Below, one piece after another: positions 12,801 to 24,800 of a stretch of 64,000 nucleotides of DNA. The notes below the pieces were generated by a model that saw nothing but the letters and a program-made list of their open reading frames with translations, was not told the origin of the DNA and did no database searches. A program made the position numbers and the translations under genes. The stretch comes from Sternotherus odoratus. Lineage: Eukaryota > Chordata > Testudines > Kinosternidae. Within the stretch, counting starts at the first letter, position 1. Every line of letters begins with the position of its first letter. The DNA is taken from assembly GCA_032164245.1 (NCBI GenBank), contig JAVMKO010000002.1:62343840-62407839 (forward strand), given 5' to 3'.

Positions 12801-15800
12801 TCCCTCATTAGACTGGAAAATGGTTTACATTACCTAGTGTCACGCAAAACTCAGTATAATACATTTGAAGTGAACACTGTTTTTACTGAATCTGTAGTCC
12901 ATTGCTCCCTCTGCTGGAGCTGAAACTAGCTCACATAGTATTATTTTCCTGGGCAGACTTTTGTGCTGTTACATTTATAACACGATAACTAGGAAAACAA
13001 TACATATGTGATCACTTCATTACCCTTCTGGGTGGAAGCGTCATTGTGGCAATATAGAAATGGAAAGTTCATAAGCACTAGAAACTTATCTAGACCATTA
13101 ATTCCAATTGAGTTACTCCAGGGATGAATTTAGCCCTACATGTTTGTAAATAGCCTATGAAAGAGATCACAGAGGAACATTTTATGGAAATGATGAGAAT
13201 TTGTGTTAATAAATAATTCGTTAGCATAACCACCTGCCATTCTGAAAGTTCATTTAGTACAAAAAGGACCTAAATAATGCACTCTAAAAAGGAGAAACAT
13301 ATTGTAATATCCTCAACATATATTTTTATTAAACACAACGAAAAGTATATTTTTGTACGATGCTTTTTTTAAAAAAACCTGTTCACTTTTAAGGGATCTA
13401 GTTTTCACAGAAAGGCCATTAATATTATTAGGTAAAATGGAAAAGCAATAGAGCTACTCAGAGGGGTCTTCTGATAGGTCTTCCATTCTGGACTACAATC
13501 AGGACTGTCTTGCTGCAACAGATTCATTCTCCATCCCCAAAATGTAGCAAAACTGTTAACTTAACAAGGCTGTGCACCAACAACAAACCGGTGCATGGCC
13601 AAACCTCCTACTATAGCCAGACTATTTACTGTACTGAGCACTGATCTCTTTTGTTAAAATTGAGGGACTCAACGTTATTGTGTTACAATGAAATATTCCT
13701 CATTACATTCTCTTTTAAATGGGATTGCTGTCTGGGCTGATCGGGTATATTTTTAACCGAGTAAGCTTGAGAATGTCCATTTAATTCTAGAAAAGGCTAC
13801 AAAATAATGTACTCTTCCAAGAGTCATTAACTATTAACATATACTCTCACACTGCTTTGAAAGTTAAGTTATTGTTCTGAATGGGCACTCGGCTGCTGCT
13901 GCCAGTGCAAAACCAGTATCTGGACTGCTTGTGGACAGGAAAAGTCCCCTGGAACTTTCTGAATGACTAGGGATTCCAAATCCATTATCCTGGATTAATT
14001 AGAACTCAGATGATTATATTCTGCTTAATGAACTTACCTTGGTAGTTTCAAATGGCTATGAATGGTGGTGGTGTTCTTCCCTCTCAGTTCTGAGTTGCGG
14101 TGTACTATGGTTGGATGCAGTTAAACAGTTGTTGCTTTTCACCCTGAAAGTGGCCTCATCTAGGCTATGTCTACACTACAAGCTAGGGGTGTGTGATTCC
14201 CAGCTAGCACGGGCAGCAGTGGCACAGCCTAGCTGTCCGGAGTATGTACTCATGGGGTTCAGGCAGGTTTGTACTTGGGGTGGCTAGCCCACGCTGCCAT
14301 TACCATTGCCCTATTACCACAGCTACATTGCTATTTGTAGGGTGCTAATTTAGATGAGAGCTAGTGCATGTATGTCTGTGTGAGCTGGGAATCACACCTC
14401 TAGCTCATAGCGTAGATGTAGCTTTACAGGAGTGAGAAAAAGATTCTATCAAGCCATTGCTTACTTCCCAGGGGAGACTGTAAGGTTTAATTGTGTTCAG
14501 TGCTTTGAAATGCTCAGATAAAACATGCTAAAGAAGTGCAACGCATCATCGTTATCCTCAGTCCAAGGCATGAGCACACATTTCAAGCAAAAGGAACAAT
14601 ATAAACCATGGAATCGTAGCCCCCATTGAAGAGTTAGTGAGACCTACAATAAGGTAAATAACTTACTCCCTGTTTCAGTTCTTCTTCCTAAAGAAAAATT
14701 GGATCGTTAGAGTTAGATTAGCCAGGATTTAAAGAAGAGAAAAATAAATGCAAACTTGGGAACAAAGTTGGAAGTCCTGGATTAACTAACATGGGCCTGG
14801 TGCACTTGCACAGAGCTCTGACTAGTGGGGGAACTCCCCACCCCAAAGAGGCCACAGGCGAAGAGGCCAGAGGCAGGAAGGGGGCAAGGTGGTGTTCATG
14901 GGAAGAAGGCCTATTTGCATGCTGTGGTGAGAGCCAATGGGACAGAGCGGGGAGCTGGGTCAGTCCCATGGGACAAGAACCACTGTAGGATGAGTGAGGG
15001 GTGGGCTCACTCTCCAACAGCCCCCAGGGCCTTTGGCCCCCAGGGACAGGACCTGACCTTTGCCCCCCAGGGCCTCTCATGCCCCAGGGACAGGACCCCA
15101 CCTTGCCGGGGTCAGAGAAGGTTGGGGAGCCATCAATTACCATAAGGTACATGGTCCCCAAATTAGTGACTCCTTAGATTGTCTGCAATGAAGCACATTA
15201 GGGTCATACTCTAATTAGAGTGGCTAGTCATCCTCCCCATTCTAATTATAGTACAACTCCTTTGCATCTGAAAAATGCTGACCACCCCCGTAACTCAAGA
15301 CAGATCATGACCCTTGGGCCAAAACTCAGTTCTAGACAACCATACTATTGGTACTTCCAGGGCCGGCGACAGGGGGTTACTACGGGTACAGCTGTACCGG
15401 GCCCCCCGACTTTAGGGGGCCCCCGGTACACCGCTGTACCCGTTGTGTCCCCCCTTGTCGCCAGACCTGGAGAGCGGGGAAGGGGCGGGGAGGCGGCGTG
15501 GCTCTCCCCCGACAAGCGTGCCTGGCCCCGGCAGGAGCAGAGAGCCCGGCCGGCGGCAGCAGCGCTGTCCGGGGGTGGGGGGGGGGAGAGAAAGGGCGGC
15601 TCATGCCGCTCTCGCTCCCGCTAGCTGTCAGCTGGCGGGGGGGGGGGGGGGAGGCGGGCTGGGCTGGGGGGGCCCCCATCCGCTGTTGGCTGGGCTGGGG
15701 GGGCCCCCATCCGCTGTCGGCTGGGCTGGGGGGGGCGGGCTGGGCTGGGGGGGCCCCCATCCGCTGTTGGCTGGGCTGGGGGGGGGCGGCTGCGCTGGGG

Positions 15801-18800
15801 GGCCCCCATCCGCTGTCGGCTGGGCTGGGGGGGGGCGGCCCCCCAATTTCTGTCGCCAGCCCTGGGTACTTCAGTGCAAAGGGCATCTGTACTAGAGACT
15901 GTACACTCCACGCCAGTTCCTCTCCTCCTCCCTGCCCATTCCCTTCCACAGAAGTTTGTTTTTCTTGAAGAAGGAAATATACATTTAAAGTGTTCCTGGC
16001 TGACAAGAAAACTCCACCACTTTGAGGGGGCCTATTTCCCTGCTGGGAGGACTCATTTTCAATTACATGCGAGCTCTGATGGGCCATGCAGGCTTTAAAG
16101 CGCCAGAAGGATAATGCACGGCGAAGGCCCTTTTTGCAACTTGGGAAGGTAAAAACGCATTTTACAGCTTTTCTTTCTAGTCTCAGAAATACATTTGTAT
16201 ATTGCTGTCTGCATTTTTGAACTGGGGTCCTTCAGGAAAGTGCTTTCTTTCTTTTAGTGTATTTTACAAGGTTTTTTTTTTTCTTTTTTAGCAAAAAGGA
16301 CCAAATACTGTTAAGAAGATTCTTCCAAAGTCCTATATACGACAAAGGGAGTGGGTTGTCTTATGGCATCATCTGCTAGAATGACTAGTGAAAGGAACAA
16401 AGCTAAAGGAATTAAAAAAAACCTTGCTCTGTATCATCAGCCAGGATAGGAGGCTATACACTGTACAGCATAGCATGACATAGCTATTTACCATTGGGGA
16501 TTAATTATTTTGTTGCCTTCTGTACATCCACCTTTTCTATATTTAATATGTTTTCAGTAGAGCAAACTATAAATAAACCAGGAACTGAGCATGTCATGAA
16601 AACCTTTTTTTTAATGCCCTTTGTATGGCTGCTCCAGAACTTGATTAACCAGGTTGCTGGATCTCTTCTCCCTAACTAGCAAGGTAGTACTGCACCACAG
16701 TGGGCTTTGTCTGCATATTCAAGTGAATTTCAATTATTTTTCAGTTATACGTAGTTTAATACTGCTTTCAAGTGTTGTCAAATTCATTTAGTGGTAGGAT
16801 GACAAAAGAGATGGTGTTAATACAGGAACAGTATCAATTGGGTACATTATTGATCCTGAAAACCTATGTACTAGAGTGGCGAAAGCTAAGAGAAAAAATT
16901 GATGGGAATCAAAGCTTTTGTGGGAGGAAATATTCAAGTTCTGTAGTATTTTATTAATATGACGAATCTCTCTTTCCTTTGTGAAACTCCTTGACTGGCC
17001 CACTGTCCATTTCCTTGGAGTTTCGAGTGGAGCACCTCACCTTCAGTAATTTCATGAGGCCTTCTAACTGTACCATCAGCTCCCTCCGACTTTCCTGGAG
17101 AGCAGACATCCTCTGTTCGAGCTCATCCTTCCGCTGTCTGAAAAATAAATTAGGATCAGAGTTAATACTTCATAGAGTCATCCTTACAATTTATGAACTG
17201 CATAATTTTTTCAATTCAAGTGCGGTAGAAGTCAGTAATGTTAAATATATTTCCTGGGTATTAAAAGATAGACTGTGAGCCCTTTAGCCACAATGAAGGA
17301 GAGACTCACACAGACAGCACCATTGATATCTATGGGACTACTCGCATGAGTTATTGCTCACCAATAGGAGCAGATTTGGCCCTAACATACCAAGGCTTTG
17401 TTTATTCTTCTAGAAGATTCAGATATTTTCTACTTGAAATTGCCTGTGCTTAGATTTGCCCCTGAGTATCTAGTGCAGGCCTGCACAACTCGGAAAGCAG
17501 CGAGGGCCATATTATTGCAAAAAACCCACCTGCGGGCCGAAATGCCCCGCCCTCGCTCCGCCCCCATCCGCTTCCTCCCAACCCCCCCGTTTGGCTTGCT
17601 CCACCCCTACTCACCCCCCTGCGGGCCACACAGTGAGCCCGTGCGGGCCGCATGTTGTGCAGGCCTGATCTAGTGGTTGGAAAAGCTGTGAATTGTGGAA
17701 AGGAAAGTGGGTTTAAGAGATTACAAGCAAAAACAAGAGAAGTTATCCACCTAATTCAAATTGGCATATCCTAGAAAAAGTCTCAGTGTTTACTCATGTT
17801 GTCTTTTAGATTCATTGCACAGGGAGAGAAGCATAATGTTTTGTATGGTATCACTTGACATACCACTTTTCATGCTCATTTCATCAGCTGCACTCTGGAG
17901 CTGTGCTTAGAAATGAAGTTATTTCTATATCCTGTCATGAGAAGGTAGATTATATGGAAATCCCATATTGAGGCATCTGAATAAATGAAACAGTGCCAAC
18001 CCTAATTGGGCATGTGTTGTGGGTGTAGGGAAAAGATAACTTCCATTCTTAGAGTAAACTGATCTATATTTTCTGCTATCTGTGCTATTTTGTAGATTGT
18101 AAGGGCTATGTTTTCATAATTCATTGCTTCAGGAACACCGGCATTGCAGTTAACTGTTTGTATGTATATTTTATGGGCATGCCTCAGGATATATGTCTAC
18201 ACTAAACTTTTTTTTACCTAGAATTGCCAGTTATCTTGAGTTACTTTTGTGTAGGCTATTGCAAATACTCCCCACATTGTAGTGCTAGTTAATAAAATGG
18301 GGAAAATCCATGCTAATGTTTACAAAAGTGTGAAGTACCTGAAGTAACTGGCAATCCATTAACTCGAGATAAAAGAAGTCTAGTGCGGGCATATCCTTAG
18401 TTTTAAAACTTTATCCTCACAATTTAATAATGGACAGAAATATATGATCAAGGGTCAGATTCTGTTCTCATTTATACCAGAGGAAATTGGGGATTCCTCA
18501 AAACCAAAACAGAGTCTGACACTAAATATTCTGGAGAATGGTTTCCTTGAAAAATGGAGGGGTCATGTAAAATTCAGTTGTGGGTAAACAGACAGATGTC
18601 CAGAGATGTGTCTGAAGTGTGGAGATCAAATACAAAAAGTATAAACTTTAAGGCAGAAAAACACTGCAAGGTACACTAGATGCATTCTACAGATCTGCAA
18701 AACTTCAACATTTCTTGAAGTTACAAGACCCAAATTGCCCTAAACCATAATTGCTTCAAGTTCTGAAGTCAATGGGCTACTTCCTTAGCTGGAGTAAATC

Positions 18801-21800
18801 ACTGACTACTTGCAGTTCTGCTGACTTATATTAGCTAAAGGTCTCACCCAATATCTTGTTCTATGTACAGGAATTTGGGATTTTGCCAAAATTCCACAAA
18901 CAGTTAAAGGAAAACCTTTTTACTCTTAACTGATGAACACATGCAAAGCAGTACTGACACACACAGATTTAAAGTTATCTGATTACTCTGACACTATATA
19001 TTAAAACAGGGAAGATATCTCAGCTGACAGAACCCAGTATTGGTGCCTTACAGCGATCCATTGTCAGGAAATTTATAGTAGACTATTATGTTTTTAATCT
19101 ATGCTGCAAAATTCAATAGAATTAATCTGCTAGCTCTATATCAATCGCTGGATTAAAAAAAATATAAATGAACTTGATTTGTCAACTGAATAGTACATTA
19201 ATATTCAGTAATATTTACTAATAATGTAAATACATTTATTATAGATTTTAGGGACGCTGCATAGAAGGAGCTACATGAATAGTATATTCTGTGATGCGTA
19301 TGTTGAGGACATTCATTTCTTATTTCTGAAGCTTGAGCTGAATGTTACTTGCCCAGCAGAGTAATTACAGAGGTAAATCAGTCATAAGAAGAAAGCATTT
19401 CTGTTTCCAACTAGTTTATCTTAAGATCATATTGCAAATGTAATTATTAGCAAAACAAAGATTTATTTTAGGGTAAAAGAGGCTAAAAATTTAAAACCAC
19501 ACAGCATCTGTAAACAAAGATTTTCCTGCACATTTTCATCCTAAGATTTTCTTCGGCTATCATGTGGCCGCCTAATGGTACCAGAATGAAGGAAAGCTGC
19601 AAGGAAGTCCTGTCTTAGCTTGTACACTCTAAGATCTCCTTGATTGAAAAGTTAATATGAAAGTTTTAACTCGAGAGGAAACATTTACACATACTCTATT
19701 CTCTGCATACAGGAACTAGTTTTAAATTATTCTGATCTGATGTTCAGTCTGGCTCTCACACTATGCTCTTCAGGATTGGCATAGTCACTTTGGAGGGTGT
19801 TTATACTGAAGCTGACCACTGGAACAATCTGGTCAACTGTCCTTGTAGCTGAAACAGCCAAGAGTTTCTCGGTTGTTGATGCAAAAATGAGCAATGAAAC
19901 CGTGCAAAAGGGCCATTCCATTCCTAGCTCTCACACTACAGGATGCTCCTTGGCTTTAAGGGAGCCTGACGATCTGGCCCAAAAGGTGGTGATGGTGGTA
20001 GGGGGTTTGGGTACAAGCATCATTCCCCCCCCCCCCCGATTACGATAAGATGTTATTTATACATATTGGGGCAAGGCATTTCCTCTTCCAAAGAGTTTAC
20101 AACCCAAGTACATGATCTGGCATCACTTACACATGTGCTTAATTTTATGCACATGAGTAGTAAACGGGACTACTCACATGTGAAATTTTAAGCATATACT
20201 TCATTGTGTTCACAGTCAAGGCCTATACTGAATCTAAATGAAAAAGAAACAAAATTACACTGTTCATATATTTTTAAATGAACAATGATGGGACAGGAAT
20301 ATTTTATGTATTTACCCTCATCTGGACAAATCTGTTTCCAGGAATTCTTTCTGGCATATACACCTACCTCAGGAGTCGGAGCTCTGCAAGGAGAGTGGGG
20401 TTCTGTTGTGCCTTCTCTGGGGTGGGCTGAGATGCCTGCTCATGTTCAAGCCGCAGCCTCTGGATCTCCTGTAAGATTTCTCTTGGGGGAGGAGAGTAAG
20501 TAAAAGACTAAAGGTCAGTGCATTTCCATAGAACCAGCCTAGAACCTCACTATTAGAATAAGGAGGACTGTCTTTAGCTCTGCACCAATACAGATACCAT
20601 GACTAGGCTCCAAACATCAGAACATCTAAGCTTTAGTGAAACAGTCATCGCTGGAACAGGTTTTCTGATGTTTGCTACGGTCCTAGAAAGAGAGCATTCC
20701 TGCAAGACCTTCATAAAGCAGACCATAAAACTAGAGCCTGAATTTCAGATGCTCTCTGTGGAAAGCAAGGACATAGATCCTGTTTGGCTCAACTAATGAA
20801 TTCCTCACCCTCATTCTCTCATGCGAATATTCTATGCTCCATATGAAATCAATAGAAACTAGAATAATATCTGTCCTGTCTTCTACATCAATCAGGCACA
20901 CACCATTTACACTTTTAAAAATGCTTTTAATTTAGCTATGGATCTGAGACACAGCAGCTCTTCAGGGGAAAGTACATGTAATAGGATTTACTATAACGGA
21001 ATTGATGCATAAGAGTGCTAATAGAGCTGCAGAGCTTAGCTGAAGAGGGGTGAAGCTTACTGATGTTAGTGACAGACTCGTTCTTCATTACACTTTGGTG
21101 GGCATCAGACACTCAGAAAGCAGATTTGAGCTATGAAAGACAAATTAATACTAGTGCTGGTGGAATTATACTACCGTGACAGAAGGGATCGCAGAAGTCT
21201 GTGATAGAAAGGCATCTGTTTTTGGCCAGTCCTTATCTACTCAACAGTAAAAGCAGAGAACATAGAAAGAAGCTCTGTATGACAACATAAGTTACTGCTC
21301 AGTGATTGTGGGTCTGACCTATAGGGCCAGATCCTCAGCTGGTGTAAATCAATGTAGTGCCACTAAAATCAATGGCCCCTAATGCCAAAGCCTTCCCATT
21401 GCCTGTCTCCCAATTTCAGCTATGTCTGTATCAAAAGCCTAATTTTCTGCCAGTCCTTGTACAATCCCTGCTTCATTTATTCATCACATACAAATTGTGT
21501 TCTGGAGATTTTTAGTTTCTTCTCTATAAATAGAAACAGGGCTCCAAAGAGTTTTTGGTTTTGGAATCAGAATGGGATTTTTATTTTTAACCCTCTGTAA
21601 GGGTAACTGCAAACAGTAAAAATATTCACAACTACCCCAGAGCGTGGAACCATGTAATTTTAAAAACACAGGCTGATTCTGTAATGTCTTAAGAGTGGCT
21701 CACCGCAGTTTTGCCACACGTATATTGGTACTGGCTATCTAGGCAATCAGCCTCCCGTCCTGATAAACAGATAGATCTAGATCTAGAGAGAGCACGTTCA

Positions 21801-24800
21801 CAAAAACAAGTGAGAAGAAATGTTAAAAACAAACAGACGTACATTGTGTGGTACTAAACAAAGGCAGGCATTTTCAAGAGACTCTTACCGGTTCTTGTTT
21901 TCAAGTTCTGCAATCAGCTGTCTTTGTTGCTTATTTGCATCAATGGTGAAAGAGATATCTGAGGCACCTCTCTGCTGACCCTGTTGGTGCTGCTGCAGCA
22001 AAAGAGTTTGGCTGCATTAATAAAAATGTCCATGCACTCATCTACACCTAAAAGTGTGATCAATGGTTGTTCAATGAAATTTGCTTGCCAATAGCATCAT
22101 GTTAGACTTGTCAGCCTATCTCCTCAAAGGTATTATTTAGACACCTAGGAGCCTACATGCCATTGAGGACCTGGGTCCTCTACACTAAAATAAAAAAATA
22201 AATTAATACATTAAATTAAACAAGTATCCATATTACAGCATGTTCCACCAATGGTGCAACAGCTCAATTTAGTAACAACAGTGACTGATTGTCAGGCAAT
22301 GGAGAGTGAGATGATCAGATTGTTTGCATTCCTTCCGGCTGCCCCCGCTCCTTTGATGTTATGAAGTCTTATACGATGGATGGCTAAAAATCATGGGCCA
22401 AATTCATCTCCACAGCAGCTCAACTACCTTCACCTGATTTGAATTTGGCCCACAGTTTTAACATGAACAATAATAACCTTGCCTTATTTGGTTCTTTCAG
22501 CTGACCCCAGTATATATCTCAAGAGTGAAAATATGCTTCCTGACATTCTGTACAGAGCTACTTTTCATTTAACTTTCATTTGTGCTTCTTTGTTCTATCA
22601 AATGTGCTGAGATGGGAAAAAAGTAATGGCTTGACCTTATTTATGCCATTTAAGATTTTATACACTTCAGTTATATTGTCTTTTAATGTCTTTTAATTCT
22701 GCATATAGTAAGTTTTTAGCTTGTCATCCCTTTCTATCCTGTGATTCACAGAGTAGTATAATAGTTGCTCTGAAATGAAAAGGAGAGCCATGACTAATGC
22801 AATGGGCATTATAGTCATCCTCGCCAAGATCATTAATGAAAATACTCAGCACTTAAGCCTCTGGTGTTTGAGCTAAGGAATGAAATAGATTCACCCCCTC
22901 AGTTTTTACCTTTAAAGTAAATTGCTAACCTATAACCAATGTTAAGCTAGGCAATATTTTCCAGTCCAGTTTAAGTTCAGGTTGTCTTCCTGTTTTTGGA
23001 TTTGGAGATAGTAGAATAATGGTGGGTGAGGGCAACAATCAGTTTCCTTAGTTTGAATTGTTTAAACATTACTAAGTTAATATATATACTCTACACTGTT
23101 AAGGTAGCTGTAAGAAAGCATTCTTGTTCTTTTATTACATAACAATATCCTCCAATAAAATAATCTGTGAACCATCAAGGTTGTCAGATGTACATTTTCT
23201 GATCGTGACATGTCCTTGATCTTCTGAAACAAGAACAAAAGGAAACTTTTACCTTCCCCCAATTAAAACCACTTACTGATGCAGTAGTCTCTGCTGCCAA
23301 TCTCGCTGCATACCTGGCGATCAGTCTGTGCTCTTCATCTAGACGGCCTGCACTGTCAAGCATGCTACTCAGAGTTGGGGTGGGGGGAAAAGGAGAGAGG
23401 CATCAATGCTTGGAAATCACAGTATAGTCACTTTACCACAGTGTCCATAATTTTTCATTCCAGAATTCACATGAGAAATACCCTAAACTATGTTAAAATA
23501 GGGGTTTGGCTTCTAACAAATGCTGAATAAATGACAATGGAGGCTGCCCTTAATTAATAACCTACCCTGTTTTGCACACAAGTACTGACAGGAGGTGAGA
23601 AGGCTCAATTCACCCTGGATTATGCTGGCTGTTGCATGTATAACTCAGGCGTCTCCAGGCAGAAGCCTGGGTGAACTAAACCATGGTGGCATAAAGGGCT
23701 CATATGATTCCATTGAGGGGGAGGGCAGATATGCAGCTGACCAGTATATAAGCTTCCTCCCTAAGGTGGAGCCTCCAAAATTTCTCTAAATTCCAAAGGG
23801 ATGAATCCCTCCTAGGATCCAGCAGCCTCCCAGTTGATGCAGGAGGGTGAAATCTGCAGAGCCCACTAAAGTCCAGGGTCACTGATCAGTGTATGATTTT
23901 TATATATTAACTTTGTTGAATCATCTAGAAATATAGCAGGGTTCCATAGCAGCCTCCTCTCTCCGTTTCTGATACCTGGAGATAAATTTTCAGATCATCA
24001 TATGGGGACAAGCCATTGCCCCACAACTTCCATTGATTTTAAAATTAATAAAATCCAGCTACTTCTTACAACTATATTAGCCACTACATTTTCTAAAAGA
24101 GTTTATCTTTGGCCCCTCATTCAGAATATCAACAAAGATTTGTTATTAGGAAAAAAATATTAAAAATGTACTGCTTTTATGCTAGAATCACTTTAAAATA
24201 TCTCAACTGTTTATACTTCTTATTCTAGGAATATCAAAGGCTAATCAGATCATTCACCTTATAGGCTAGTCACTTGACAAATGTTGTTTTAAATGGAGGC
24301 CATGTTTTAGTCAAATGATTGCAAAATTAAAAAACTGAAAATCTGAATTTTCTAAATAGTTACAACCTTAATGAGAGTCAAGCAGTCCAAAAACAACTAA
24401 AAGGAAGAAAGATGAAAATAATAACTTGATCCTAAATAACATCTTCAAAAGCCAAGTCTCAGCTCACTGAAGTATTGCATTTAATTATATACAAGAGAAA
24501 AGAAATAGTAACTCATAATAAAAGGTGTTATATAAGAGTGTTCTGCTTTGGGCTGCATTGGAAATTGGAGAGATTCCTACAGCTACTTATCCCACAGTAA
24601 CTCAAGGAACCACAAAGTGCATCTTTTGGTTGGGGATCTAATCCTTGAAGAATTCCACTGGGAGTTAGAAGCTACTCTTGAAGAATGGGTAGTGGCTTGG
24701 ATTCGTTGGTTGGAAGCCTGAAGCCACAAGCCATAATGAATTATGACTTGCTGAGGTAATAGTAAGAGAGAAAAGGAAACTTTGTTTTATCCTCAGAATA

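Larger units (their letters stand above)
8833..14666 (-). other. DTNA: DTNA intron 12-13, overlapping the short-isoform 3' end
   Basis: This 5.8-kb intron holds a repeat with splice-donor-like ends (11022-11350) and a DNA element (14163-14425). Its first 33 nt on the gene strand encode the alternative C-terminus. The sequence from 14633 downwards should act as 3' UTR of the short isoform. No other exon was recognised. Confidence 0.8.
14688..17040 (-). other. DTNA: DTNA intron 11-12
   Basis: This 2.35-kb intron contains the hAT element at 15358-15864 with its GC-rich array. A G/C-rich stretch at 14820-15120 with repeated 'cccagg' blocks is not assigned. No exon was seen. Confidence 0.8.
17138..20367 (-). 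other. DTNA: DTNA intron 10-11
   Basis: This 3.2-kb intron holds two small DNA elements (17476-17667 and 18186-18405). The rest is AT-rich with no recognised exon or repeat, apart from a C run at 20025-20038. Confidence 0.8.

Noticed and set aside
15220..16087. Overlapping open frames up to 235 residues on both strands
   Set aside because: They overlap the hAT element and its GC array, with low-complexity products and no recognisable family.
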